Assembly (NCBI GenBank): GCA_009602735.1
Contig: WELA01009260.1
Coordinates: 96,693 to 160,692 of the forward strand
Reading direction: 5' to 3'
Source of the DNA: Mesotaenium endlicherianum
Taxonomy: Eukaryota; Streptophyta; Zygnematophyceae; Zygnematales; Mesotaeniaceae
DNA: 64,000 nt
The translations under genes and the position numbers were made by a program. This document shows positions 22,123-33,800 of the stretch, in pieces (positions within the stretch are counted from its first letter, which is position 1; every line of letters starts with the position of its first letter). The notes below the pieces were generated by a model that worked only from the letters and a program-made list of their open reading frames with translations, did not search any database and had not been told where the DNA came from.

Positions 22123-23570
22123 GTGGCTCTAAAAAGAGGCAATACGCCTATGGCAGAAGGCACTGAGGCTCCACCATCAGGCGAGGGAGCAGCTGTTCAA
22201 GCTCCTCCTGAGCCATCAGAATCGGAAACTGACAACGAGCCACTTTCGCCACCATGGCTAACAAAGGCACCAGCTGGGATGCTAAGAAGGTCACAACCCA
22301 AAGGGATGAAATGCCTACGCGCACACAATCACCAAGACAGGAGGAAACTCCTCCAAGAGAAGTCGGTGGAATGTCTGATACAAGCACCAGCCCGCGAGCC
22401 ACTGGTAATGGACATTATTGGGAGACAAGCTCGAGTAGCTGGGAAGCTCACCGACGCTGCCTATCATCTTCACCGGAAACAATAATGGTCGAATGGAACT
22501 CCATATTGGAGCCCATCAAATGACCAAAATTGTCGTGAATGTCAGTGCAATCTTAGCAAATGGGCCGAGACGTGCAGCCAGAAGTCAGTCAACTTTGGAG
22601 GGTCTGGAAAGACCATACGGTTGGAAGTGACTATCAAAAGGCACGGCGAGGTGAAAGAAAAGAAGTGTCAAGAGGCCGGCACCATTTTGACTAATGAAGA
22701 ACGGCAGATGGCGACAGTATGCTTAACTGCTGGAAAATTACCAGGCAAATTATGTATTAGCTACTAGAGGCAGATGCTGATCAACACAAAGAAGAGCAGG
22801 CGATGCAAGTGGCGCACTCGCTACAGCATGCAATTATCAATAAGGCCAACCTCAACACAGTGGATGACGGGGAACCGTCACCACTGGAAGTAGAGGAGCC
22901 AGATGGAGTTGAGACAAAAATGCCTACTGCGCCAGAATTCAACTTGCCAGAGCTTGCAGAAGGAGGGGACTCAGGGAATGAGATTCCATGGTTCTCTACT
23001 CCGATACTGGATCTTCAGGAGCTGCAAGAGCTCAAAATTGACGATTGGGTTGCTAACCAACTAACGTTGGAGGGGCCCAATCCAGGAGAATTATACGAAG
23101 ATTTGAAGTCACCAACTGCTAGCATCACAACACCCGAGCGATTCATGTCTGGAGGGCGACAACAGCCACTAGAGGTGAGTGCATGTGTTGCTAAGACAGA
23201 AGCAGTTGAAGGAAAGTCACTCAGTCAGGTCAGTAGGTCAAGAAAAGTGGCTCGCGAGGGAAACGCACCATTCAAACGGATGCTGACCCGCTATCTCAAA
23301 TATCGAGGGGAACCTCGCAGAGAAGAGGCTCCAAAAGGAAGCACCGTCCCACCAAGGCCTATTTTGGACATTCTGCAAAGAGAAGGGGAAGCCGGTCTCA
23401 TGCGCAGAGCTGACGCATTGGGAATGCATATTCCCATGGTTACGCCTTCCACCACTAGAACGTGGGGAAGGGCAAAACCTGTCCCATAGGCACTTACAGC
23501 CACTGAGCAAGAACTCACCGATCTGAGAAAGATGGTGCAGCGCCTGGTGGAAGAAAATGCTGTGCGTAAC
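22123..23570 (+). CDS. Element M downstream coding remnants of unknown function
   Basis: Between the TRIM array and element N are plus-strand open stretches with protein-like content. One (22123-22485) is Pro/Glu-rich, and the last (22803-23489 and just beyond) is acidic with Pro-rich linkers (TPILDLQELQELKIDDW; PPRPILDILQREGE). A charged heptad-like segment follows near 23500-23580 (ELTDLRKMVQRLVEEN, coiled-coil-like). None matches reverse transcriptase, RNase H or integrase. They continue the same strand as the methyltransferase and are cut off where the N LTR begins. Function unknown; broken. Confidence 0.45.
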
Positions 23571-23591
23571 AGATTGACAGACTTCCAGGAC

Positions 23592-24508
23592 TGTAACGAT
23601 CCGAGCTATTTTAGGCGTATTTGGGACGTTATCCCAATTACCTACAGTCCGTTATACTATTTATCATATTATTTGATAAATGATAGCATCATATTCGATT
23701 ATTCGCCACATGCGTGTGCCGATTAATTCCTGGTCGATTGGCGAAACGACCGAGATACTATTGCAAAAAGCGTCGTAACGTAACTCGACCACTTCGCAAA
23801 AGTACGACATAATTATTCATAAAGTTACTTTGATTAATTATGAGATGATAACAAAAAATCTCGGATTGATTAAGTTGATATGATTGTCATTATTTCGGAT
23901 AAAGCACAGTCATAGATTTCGCATTTAGACCAGTCGTTAATACGAAGAAACAGTCGTAAAAGTCAAACGACACATAATATGCAAAGCGACTTTGCATCCG
24001 AGCGGATTCGAACCAGCGACTCGTCGTTTGAAACGTTCACACCTAACCGATTGGCGAAGTAGTTATTTATAACTCCCGGTTCATGACGAAAGCATCTGTA
24101 CGCGACTCCGCGAACAGCCGCGACTTTTCAAAAGTCGCGCAAACGCGAAAACGCCCGTTTGGCGTGAAACGGTTTCTCGGAAACCGTCGAAAAGTCTCCA
24201 AACCGCCAAACAGTGCGTTTCGAGCATTCGGCCGAATGGGTCGTAACCCTTCGACCGTTTTCGTTGAACATGAACCAGTGCCCTAGGTGGTGACTCGAAG
24301 CACTCCAGTGCCTCACGATTTGCAAGTATAAACACTCGCAAGAGTCATTGTGAGTGCAACTCTCACAAGCACACATTCTACGTTAGTTTTCATTTCCGCT
24401 ATTTCAAGTATTTGTCAATTTGCACAAGTACACAGATTTTCTTTCCACTCCAATTAAATATTCCTCGAATACCGAGGAAAGATCCTCTTGAAAAGCAGAA
24501 ACGTTACA
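23592..24508 (+). repeat. Element N 5' LTR
   Basis: This 917-bp terminal repeat has TG...CA ends. Near its 3' part (about 24320-24345) TATAA-like sequence lies before a CTCACAAGCACAC region that may be the transcription start. It contains a tRNA-like block on the minus strand (about 23998-24062). Its pair is at 56290-57190. Confidence 0.9.
23998..24062 (-). promoter_or_regulatory. tRNA-like block with Pol III A- and B-box matches inside the N LTR
   Basis: Read on the minus strand, the block has TTCGCCAATCGGTTAGG, close to the tRNA D-arm/A-box pattern. It then has an anticodon-arm-like stretch and GCTGGTTCGAATCCGC, a good B-box/T-arm. The acceptor-stem halves do not pair, so it is tRNA-derived rather than a working tRNA. 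The copy in the 3' LTR (about 56678-56745) keeps both boxes (GGTTTGAATCC). It runs opposite to the element's own transcription. Confidence 0.5.
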
Positions 24509-24605
24509 TTGGTATCGGAGCCGATCTCGGTTTCTCCAACGAAATTGTTTTTTAGTGGTTTGGAAATATATTTTGGGAAAATATATTTTAGGGGCAATTC
24601 TTTAT

Positions 24606-24796
24606 TCCGACGGTCACCCATCCCAGTATTGCCCTGCGCTCCGGTTGCTTATCATAGTTTCTGGGGCAGATTGTCGAGCGGTCACCCATCCCAGTTCTGC
24701 CCTGCGCGACGGTCATAGTTTTTGAGGCAGATTGTTGGCGCAGTCACCCATCTCAGTCCTGCTGTGTGCGCTACAATCGCTTATCGTAGTTCCTGG
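24606..24796 (-). repeat. Three degenerate 5S rRNA-like units in the N leader
   Basis: Three tandem units of about 60-75 bases begin GGTCACCCATCCCAGT (24611, 24682) or AGTCACCCATCTCAGT (24743). Each has a CTGCGC-type middle and two of the three a GCTTATC-TAGTT tail. On the minus strand this gives ACTGGGATGGGTGACC, the box C core of eukaryotic 5S rRNA. The first copy also keeps the order of the GCTTAA and AGTTCTG words from the 5S antisense. They lie right after the primer site, in the untranslated leader. Not full-length 5S genes. Confidence 0.6.
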
Positions 24797-25802
24797 GCAA
24801 AAACCTCGGCTTCCATATGGAACCAACATTAGTGCCAATGCTGCTGCTGCATTCCTCGCTGGCACCAATGACATCCTCAACGGTCCCCCGGGCCAACTAG
24901 GCGCTGGCGGCGTTTTGCCAACTGAACCCTTTTTTTTCACGAGAAATTTTTCGCCGTTACTAACAACGCCGCTTGTTTCTTTTTCAGACGATTTTGACTT
25001 TTGTGGTGAAGGGCGCCTATTCCTTCAGCCCCTTGCACATGTTCAAGTCAAAATTTGCACCCGTTTGGGGCTTTTTGCATCGTTGCACACAAAAGGGGTC
25101 CATAGGGGACTTTCTTTCTCATCCCCACCCATCCCACCCACCTTGTGTTCTTGGATGCTATGCGCGCATTTTGATGTACACAAGGGATCTTTGCCCACGG
25201 GTCTTTCCCATGACATTGTCGCACTTGTTGTCATTCTACGGGAATTGACTTTCGCGCACAATTTTTGGATTCAAAACATTGTCGTCCATATTTGGTCACG
25301 TTTTGACCAGATTTGACATGTTTCTTTGACATTGGGTTGATTTTGTTGCTCATTTGGGTTTGTGGATTGTTTCCCTTTCTCTATTGCTTTGGCACGATGC
25401 TTTTGCATCTGTTCTATCTTGTCCATTTGTGACTCACCCCTCTCACATGGATTTGAGCTTGAAAGCGATAAGAACACCGCCCTGCTTATCACAACGCTCA
25501 CTCAAATCATGTCAAGGTTGACATTGCATTTAACTTGATAAGTCTCAATTTCTTCTGAGCTATTGACAACTCTACACAGTGAGCAAGAACTTCTAGGTGT
25601 ATGTTCGCATACACCCAAGATTCTTGTTCTCTCTTGCATACCCGATATTGATATATTCCGTTCGGAATATATTAGTATGCACGTGTTGAGCTTTGACGAG
25701 TTTACGGAACTCAAGTGTATCCATGCTTGCATGTTCTTGCACTTCCAGCCGCATGATCCTAACATTGTACAGTGTTACGAACACTTGTCTTGATTACGAA
25801 AA
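24797..25802 (+). other. Element N leader and degraded region
   Basis: This kilobase should carry gag, but no frame on either strand shows a capsid or zinc-knuckle pattern. Some open stretches exist (a Pro/Phe-rich plus-strand reading at 24732-25316 and a Lys/Gln-rich minus-strand one at 25271-25501); neither is recognised. The gag may be lost, very diverged, or replaced. Confidence 0.35.
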
Positions 25803-26660
25803 ATGCACAAGTATCTTGCACCAATTTATATTGCTGCATTCACGCGAAAACGCTTGTACTCTGACCCGATTACTCGGTTTCAAGCGCGATCGGCAATGCA
25901 AAATGGGATTTTGGTAAAGGACCTCCATATTTTCCACATTCCTCTCAAGGCGAGGACATTGCTCGTGATGCATAATGCTTCTTTGCGGTTAAGTATGACA
26001 TTTGCAACGAAAGTTTCAGGCAAATCATGCTTAACAGTCATTGATTCAGGCGCATCAGTGAGCTTCATTAGTGCACGTTTTGCACAAGGGATGAAGTTGC
26101 TTCCAATACTCAAGGACGAGACCCTTCGCCTCGGCGATGGCTCGTTAGCTTGTATTTTTGGAACGATCAAATTACCGTTCAGCGTGAAGTCCCTTCGTAG
26201 GCGTGTACATATTTACGTCATTGAATTGCCACATGGAATCGACGAGTTTTGGGTCACAATTGGCTTACGCAAACAAGTGCATTGCTTGACTTCAGTCAAA
26301 AGACATGCATTGTACGCAAGGGGACCAGGAAGATTACTCTTCAGTCCCTTAAACCCGATATGGTCTTGGAAAGTCCTTCAAAGACTCTTCTATTGTCCAT
26401 AAAGCAAGCTCGACGTTTGACAAAGCACGGTCAAAATGTTTTCTATGGATTACTGAGACCCGATTCCCCAGCAACTTCCACTACGCTCTTTACGGAAGAG
26501 CCAATGTTAGACGTTCCTGGTCATGAGGAAACACACACACCTGAACTTTCTGCTCTTTTGCAAAAGTACAAGTCAGTGTTTCCAAGTGAAATACCAGTCG
26601 GGCTTCCGCCTGATACGGGTATTGGACATACAATCCCTCGCATTCCCGATTCTCAACCGA
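25803..26660 (+). CDS. Element N aspartic protease and start of reverse transcriptase
   Basis: The retropepsin active-site segment reads SCLTVIDSGASVSFISARFA (DSGA) and is followed by a beta-rich stretch (DETLRLGDGSLACIFGTIKL) and GIDEFWVTIG. The protease-RT linker includes ELSALLQKYKSVFPSEIPVG, typical of the segment just before the RT fingers in Ty3/gypsy elements, and ends at the point where the G array is inserted. The enzyme would process Gag-Pol. Broken. Confidence 0.75.
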
Positions 26661-26665
26661 CTTGG

Positions 26666-27384
26666 TGAAATGAATCGACTTACCAAATAGGCGATTAACA
26701 ATTAATGAAGATTCTTTATATCAGCAAGTAATCTTTATGGTATTTTTTGTTAACCAGTCTAACGGCAAAGGACAACACACTAGCAATGAACAATACTCGT
26801 AAATCAAATGCGAGTAAACTAGCATCAATAATGCAATCAGTAAACTCATACATAAGCAAGGTTAGAAGACAATGCGTATCAATGGCTTCTCGCCTTGGAT
26901 TCAGATCTCTCTCAGTAAGCAGCAAAAGAGAGTTGGCCTCGTTTCCGAATGCCGAACTCGAGAGCAAAGCCTAGCATATGTACATGGAATGAGTTTACTG
27001 TTCAACGGCCAGTGCGATGGCACCGCCTACCCGGGAGTTAAGCACGTTGGTAGGACCTCGGTTAACCAAATCCACCACCATCTCCCATCATCCCGAATCT
27101 CCATCCATCATAGGGATGTCATCTAGCCATTCATCTAGCATATCATTTAGATGCATATCGAGGCAGTTCGCTGCTACCGAGTACAGAAGTCAGCTGTCTG
27201 TCAAAGAATGTGTCAGCAAGCTGACTTAAGTTGACTTCAGCCTGCTGCTTCCGGCTAGGTCATTAAACTGATATTAAACATGAAGTCCAGCAGACTGATT
27301 ATTAACTAAAGTTTAGCAGGCTGAACATAATTAACTATTATATTTAGATGAATATTATATCTACTAATACACTGATTCATTACA
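26666..27384 (-). repeat. G1 3' LTR (minus orientation)
   Basis: Read on the minus strand it starts TGTAATGAATCAGTG and ends GTCGATTCATTTCA. The polypurine tract (complement of ATCCGTCCAACTT) lies at 27385-27397. The LTR contains a 5S-like block near 27009-27065 on the plus strand and an inverted CAGCAGGCTGAA repeat. Confidence 0.9.
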
Positions 27385-27496
27385 ATCCGTCCAACTTACC
27401 TTGTTGTCTCCTCAACAACATTAAATTGCAGAAGTCTTTGGTCCGGGAACCAAACCTGACCAGCCTCCCCCACTGACTGCCTCTTCAGCCTGTCAA

Positions 27497-28557
27497 CTAG
27501 GGAGTTGTTCCTGGGGCTTCAGAATTAGGAGACTGAGATCTGGACCTAGATCTGGACAGCCCTCTAGGTCTGTCAGCTGGCCTTCTAAAGAACCCCGTTT
27601 GTTCTAAAGTTGGACCTCGAGGAGAACGAAGGATGGTAGCCTGCTCTTCACCCACTTGGGTGTTGATCCCCACATAGACAGGCATTCCAGTAGGATGCTG
27701 AAATACATTGGCAAGAGGTACATGCCCCTGAGCAAAGGGAGAGGCCGGCATACCTCTGGCCACCCAGCGTGTCCCTCTTCTGGCACCCCTGTCCCCTGGG
27801 GATTTCTGCCTTTGTCTGCTGCCAAGTACAGTCAGATCAGCTTCTTCCCCTGCTTGGGCAGGTGGGCTGGGGGAGCGAGTGCCCGGTTCAGTTACCTCCA
27901 GAACCGGGGTCACATGCCATATTCCTGATCTTGGCTCCTGAGGAAGCCCTGCTCTTGCCTGCCCCTGGGGGTCCTGAGTACCAGGTCTTGATGCTTCTCC
28001 TCTGCCTTGTTCTTCTTCCTCATCCTCCTCATCTTCCTCTTCTGAGAGGGAAGGAGTCTCGTCCACTAAGTCGTCCTGCTCTCTGGTAGACATGGAGTAG
28101 TCTACTGATCTCCCTTTCTTAGGGCGCGCTGGAGGTTGCTTCGCCTTCAGCCTGCTGATACCTATCCGGCCTGCATTCTTCGCCCATTTGACGAAGGCAT
28201 GCTTTCCTTTAGAGAAGTAGTCTCTCCCCCTCCTCCTGTGCTCTTTGGTCTCTGCATTCATATTGCTCAGGCAGCTATTCAGCCTGGGGTCCTAGGGGGC
28301 AACGTGAGGTGGTAGGATGAGGTAGCCGTCTAGGCCATAGTGGAAATCGTCTGGTTGGGCTCGGTCATACTCCTCCTTTTTGTTTATGACGATCATCCAC
28401 CTCCAGTTTGTTGGATGCTGGTAGTACTGGGGTCCATGCTCAGCTTTTCTCAATTTATATGGGAACCAGTGGGGAGAGAACATTCGCTGTCCTGCTTCCC
28501 TGGCCAAGTACTCCCAGCTCCTTCTCTCAACTTCATTGTAAGCTGGCAATAGTGTGA
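27497..28557 (-). CDS. G1 extra ORF, C-terminal part (type A)
   Basis: The minus-strand reading matches the C-terminal two thirds of the G3 extra ORF. A conserved block has NEVERRSWEYLAREAGQ and LPPH near 28292-28549. A basic stretch follows (HRRRGRDYFSKGKHAFVKWA), then a Glu-rich acidic run and an RS-like end (LSRSRSRSQSPNSEAPGTTP). The gene is interrupted by G2 at 28562; the rest lies at 37411-38780. Function unknown; see G3 for the whole copy. Broken. Confidence 0.8.
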
Positions 28558-29296
28558 GGTAGTGTAATGAATCAGTATATTAGTTGAAATAATATTCATT
28601 TAAATATAATAGTTAATTAAAATCAGCCTGCTGAACTCTAATTAATAATCAATCTGCTGGACTTTATAATTAATATTAGTTTAATGACTCGGCCGAAAGC
28701 AGCAGGCTGAAGTCAACTTGAGTCACCTTGCTGACACATTCTTTGACAGCCAGCTGACTTCCGTACTCGGTAGCAGCGAACTGCCTCGATATGCATCTAA
28801 GTGTGGTATGCTAGATGAATCGCCAAATGACATCCCTATGATGGATGGCTATTCGGGATGAGGGGAGATGGCGGTGGATTTGGTTAACCGAGGTCCTACC
28901 AACGTGGTTAACTCCCGGGTAGGCGGTGCCATCGCACTGACCGTTGAACAGCAAACTCATTCCATGTACATATGCTAGGCATTACTCTTGAGTTCGGCAT
29001 TCGGAAACGAGGCCAACTCTCTTGTACAGCTTACTGAGAGAGATCTGAATCCAAGGCGAGAAGCCATTGATACGCACTGTCTTCTAACCTTGCTTATGTA
29101 TGAGTTTACTGATTTGCATCATTGATGCTAGTTTACTCTCATTTGACTGACGAGTATTATTCACTGCTAGTGTGTTGTCCTTTGCCGTTAAACCAGTTAA
29201 CGGAAAATACCATAAAGATTACTTGCTGANGTTACTTGCTGATATAAAGATCTTCATTAATTGTTAATCGCCTATTTGATAAGTTGATTCATTTCA

Positions 29297-29314
29297 GTGG
29301 TATCGGAGCAGTTA
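29297..29314 (+). promoter_or_regulatory. G2 primer binding site
   Basis: GTGGTATCGGAGCAG directly follows the 5' LTR. It resembles TGGTATCAGAGC, the complement of the initiator-Met tRNA 3' end used by many plant Ty3/gypsy and Ty1/copia elements (known from the family). The same site follows the LTRs of G1 and G3. Confidence 0.8.
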
Positions 29315-29330
29315 TCACAGTCTTCTTTGT

Positions 29331-30830
29331 ATGGTAAGGACAAGGTCTCAAACTAGCAACCCCCGAGACATGGAGAACCAGGATAACAAGAATGTCGAAA
29401 ACCAGACAAAAAGCCATGTAGCGGGAACCCGTACCTATTTTGAAGCAGTAGCAGATACTGTAGCTAGAGAAGCTGCAGATGAGGCAGCTGCTATTGCCGC
29501 AGTCGCAGCACAACAAGCTGAGGAGGAGAGAGCCAGATTAGAAACTGAACAAGTAGCAAGGGCCGCTGAAGATACAGAAAGGAGGGAAGGACAGCCAGCT
29601 GACGAGTGCACTGTTGAAGAACTTATGGCATCAAGGGCCAATGTTCTGAACCCACCTCCTGCTGGACAACTCAATGTACCCCTAGGTCAAATACGTGACC
29701 GGCTGAATGCGACAGGAATTGCTGCTGCAGGAGCGAGAGGGAGTGTTGAGGACACTACTTAGCGAGTAGATGCCAATGCTGCTGCTGCATTTGCTAATCT
29801 ACCACCCCAGAGTGTAGACTTGGGAGCTTTGTTCGTTCAGATGCAGTCGCAAATGGCGGCCATGTATCAGTCCCAGCAGGAGGACAAAAAAATTTTAATG
29901 TCCCTACTGCGGGACAGAGACCAACTGGGGTCTCACACCACTAGTGGTGGTGGCCGAGGGCCTTGTAAGCCCAAGCCGAAACCTCCCCAGGACTATGATC
30001 CTGAGGGAAACAGAAAATATTACCTGATCAAGTTTCTCGCGGATGTTGAGCAGTGGCTGGAGAACTACCCAGAACTGCAAGATTACGAGAAGGTCAGGCA
30101 CACCGGTGCGCTACTGAAAGGCAGTGCCGCAGACTGGTGGCTTTACTGGAAGGAAGAGCGTAAGGCTCGGCAACTCGGTGACCCTACGTGGGTAGAGTTT
30201 GTCGAGAAGTTGCATGAGAAGTTTGATGTCATCAACCAGCAGGAGAAAGCTATCTATGCGATGATCTCCCTGACACTGAAGCAGACCACTTCAGTTGCTG
30301 AGTTTGCTCAAAAGTTCCAAGAGAACATGATGAAGCAGCCGGATTTGCCAGAACGGTATAGGATAGCATACTTCAGGTATGGCTTGAAATCCGAGGTCTC
30401 TGGTCATTTTGCTGAGAAAAAGTATGAGAAACTGGCTGACTTGATCCAGGATGCTGACGCCTGGCATCAGCAGCAGTTCAATGACAAGCGCCAGAGTAAC
30501 GCTTTGGTGTCTAAGATTGTCAAGAAGCCCCACGGTTCCTACAATGCAATTGAAGGAGACCAGGCTGAGGATAATCAGGGTGATGAATATGAGTATGAGT
30601 ACAATGCTATTCAGTCTAGAGGTAGAGGTGGTCCCTCTCGAGGTGGCTATGGAAGGGGTGGTGGTAGGACTAAGCCGAGACCAGCCTCAGCAAAATCTAC
30701 TTGCTACCATTGTCAGCAGAAAGGCCACTACAGAGAACAGTGTCCGNTCAGCAGAAAGGCCACTACCGAGAACAGTTTCCAGTCAAGGACCTGCCCAAGG
30801 TCGAGAGAAAAGACCAGCCTTTAAAAGACA
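29331..30830 (+). CDS. G2 gag
   Basis: The protein starts MVRTRSQTS. It has an Ala/Glu-rich coiled-coil-like segment ([19 protein letters not shown]), then the retrotransposon gag capsid domain ([47 protein letters not shown]). An Arg/Gly-rich linker (GRGGPSRGGYGRGGG) and a CCHC knuckle (CYHCQQKGHYREQC) follow near 30700-30743. Such proteins form the virus-like particle. The reading is interrupted. The copies on the minus strand at 42961-44439 and 51046-52481 have the same layout. Confidence 0.88.
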
Positions 30831-30840
30831 GCAACAGTCA

Positions 30841-33800
30841 GTAATCCAGTCTACTGACTGTGAGGATGCTAGAGATAGTGAGTCGTCACTAGCTGCCCTC
30901 GTAGCAGGTATTATGGGTCCTGCTGAACTGGATTCACTATGCATGTCTGACAACCAGATAAAGGAGACCATCAGCAATATAGACGTCCGGAGAGTGCGCA
31001 CTCTCGATCCTCTTGTTCCACCTGATGTCCAACATTTCTTTGCTACGTCAGGAGAACAATGCAAAATTCAGGAAAAGACAGTCCCCCCTATCCTACTGCA
31101 TTGCATGATTGCAGGTAGGAAGGTGAGGGCATTTGTTGACGAGGGACGTCACATACCTTTATCCACAAGGACTTAGTTAAGCGGCTAAGGCTGCCTACTG
31201 TCACCCAAGGGAATAGAAAAATATTCCTTGGAGATGCCTCAAGTATCCCGGGTGGGATTATAACAACCCTATTGAGGTCCAGTTAGGTTCTGGCATTGCG
31301 ATCTAAATGAAACGCTTACATTTGAGGTACTCAACACTGGCTTTTATGATCTCGTGCTAGGCAGGTCCTGGCTTAACAGACATTATGCCGAAGTGTGTTG
31401 GAGCAGAGGTACAGTTAAAGTGAGAGGAGCCAGTGATGGGCAGACTGACTTGGCACCCACCAGTGCTCTTCCTCTTGTCCTGTGTGGATGGCAAATGAAG
31501 GAAAAGAAGAGGCTTCCAGAAGGATGCAAGTTGCTGAATGCAATGGAGTTCGTCAAAAGCTGGAACCAGAAGGAAGACAGAATGTTCTGTCTGCTGCTAA
31601 GAGAGGTACCTCCTCAACCTGAAGAAGTGGTTGAGAAAAAGGTAAGCCCTCCGGAGCACCCTACTGCTGCAAAAATTGTTGCTCAGTACACTGATGTATT
31701 TAATATGCCTCCAGAACTACCCCCTAAGAGGGAAGTAGACATGAGGATTGATCTATTCCCTGGGAGTTAGCCACCTTGGCAACGCACGTATGGCTTGTCT
31801 TATGTGGAGAGCGAGGAGTTGAAAACACAGATTGCAGAGTAAATCACCTTACGGCGCACCCATCCTATTTGTTTAGAAAAAAGATGGCAGTATGCGGATG
31901 TGTGTGGATTACAGAGCTTTGAACACAATTACAGTAAAGAACAAGTATGCTTTACCCAGAATTGAGGACTTGCTTGATACCCTGTCTGGCGCTAAGGTGT
32001 TCAGTAAGATAGATCTCAAGAGTGGTTATCATCAAATCAGAATTGCTGAGGGGGATGAACATAAGACTGCCTTCCGCACACGTTATGGACACTATGAGTT
32101 CAACGTGATGCCATTTGGACTGACTAATGCTCCTGCTACCTTCATGGGTGCTATGAATGACATTTTCAGACCTTATTTGGATAAGTTTGTGCAACTTTTC
32201 CTGGATGATATTTTAGTTTTCTCTAAAGATGAAACTCAGCACACTGAACACTTAAAGACAGTTCTGGACACTCTGCGGAAAAATCACATATATGCTAAAA
32301 TGAGCAAGTGTGATTTCTTTAAGGAAAGTATTGAATTCTTAGGCTACGTTGTGAGTAAAGAGGGCATCAGTGTGGATCCTAAGAAAGTCCAGACCATAAG
32401 GGACAGGCCAGTACCACAGTCTGTCTCTGAAGTTAGATCCTTTCTCGGGTTGGCTAACTACTATAGGAGATTATTGAGAATTATTCCACAAAGGCCAGTA
32501 AACTGACTGACCTTACTAAGAAAGACATAGGGTATGTGTGGGGGGAAGAGCAGCAGGCTGCCTTCCAGACCCTTAAAGATGCCCTTTGTTCTGCCCCAGT
32601 GCTAGCCGTGTATGACCCCAGCAAACCGGTGCAGGTGGTCACTTATGCCTCTAACTTTGCCATGGGTGCTATTTTGTTGCAGCCTGCTGACAAAACCACA
32701 AAGGATGTAAAGGTGCGGCGGGAGTGGCACCTTGTGTTGTACGAATCTATGAAATATAATCCAGCGGAGATTAATTACTCAGTGCATGATAAAGAGCTGC
32801 TAGCTATCATTCATGTGCTCAAATTGTGGAGAGCATACTTACATGGTAAAGCCTTTAAGGTGATTACACATCATCTAACTCTGACCCACTTTCGGAAGAA
32901 GTCCAAGCTGTCGAGGAGGGAGAACCGCTGGAGCCAGATGCTGGAGCAGTTCCAAGTCCAGATCGACTACAAACCAGGGAAGTTGAATCCTGTTGATGCA
33001 CTCTCTAGAAGACCTGACTTGCAAGAAAGGAACTTTAGTCAGCATGCTGTAGATAAAGTCCTGTGTGCACTCACTTCACTAAAGGTGAAAAAGTCCTTCC
33101 TTGAACAACTTAGGAAAGCCTACCTTTCTGACCCAACATTTGAGCCCAGCCCCACTACTGGTATGTGTCGTGCTACCGCACTCGGGTATAAGCTCAAGGG
33201 AGGGGTCTGGGTGACTGAAACCACTTCAGGCAGGCTGAAGCTGGTCATTCCTAATAATTTGGAAATAAGGTCTCTCTTACTGAGTCAAGCTCATGACAGT
33301 CTCCTGGGTGGACATTTGGGGCAGGCCAAAACTGTTGGCAAACTGGCAAAACATTATCATTGGGAGGGGTTACCCCGGGAGGTCTTGAAATATGTCAAGT
33401 CCTGTGACCAGTGTCAGAGAAATAAGTCTCGGCACACACCACCCGGAGGTCTCTTGCAACCGCTGCCCATCCCAGCGGGACGCTGGGAAACTATATCCAT
33501 GGACTGGGTGGTCTCACTACCAAGAACTGCCAACGGGCATGATTCAATACTGGTAGTCGTGGATAAACTGACAAAAATGGTCATTTTTATCCCCACAACT
33601 GTCAAAGTGACTGCACTCGAAACAGCGAGACAGTTTTACAACCATGTAGTATGCCAACATGGGCTCCCTTCTAATATCATCTCAGACAGAGACTCAAAAT
33701 TCACCTCTAAGTTCTGGAGAGCTTTAATGGGGTTAATGGGAGTCAAACAGCTGCTCAGCACAGCTAACCACGCTCAAACTGATGGGCAGACTGAAAGAAC

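Larger units (their letters stand above)
16801..23591 (+). mobile_element. Element M: LTR-retroelement fossil with a captured cytosine methyltransferase
   Basis: Plus-strand coding remnants run in the order gag, retropepsin-like segment, C5 cytosine methyltransferase, unidentified ORFs. No reverse transcriptase or integrase is visible, because a TRIM array (21274-22086) sits inside it and element N truncates or interrupts it at 23592. The reading is broken in several places. A related gag fragment lies on the minus strand at about 62700-63601, so M belongs to a repeated family rather than being a host gene. Lineage is uncertain: the zinc knuckles and DTGA-type protease remnant fit an LTR element. 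Age looks moderate. Confidence 0.7.

Noticed and set aside
23998-24062. Functional tRNA gene
   Set aside because: A- and B-box are good but the acceptor-stem halves do not pair, and it lies in an LTR with a second diverged copy.
24606-24796. Functional 5S rRNA gene cluster
   Set aside because: Units are only about 60-75 bases, diverged from each other and match only part of 5S.
24732-25501. Gag of element N
   Set aside because: Open stretches on both strands show no capsid motif or zinc knuckle; I left the region unassigned.
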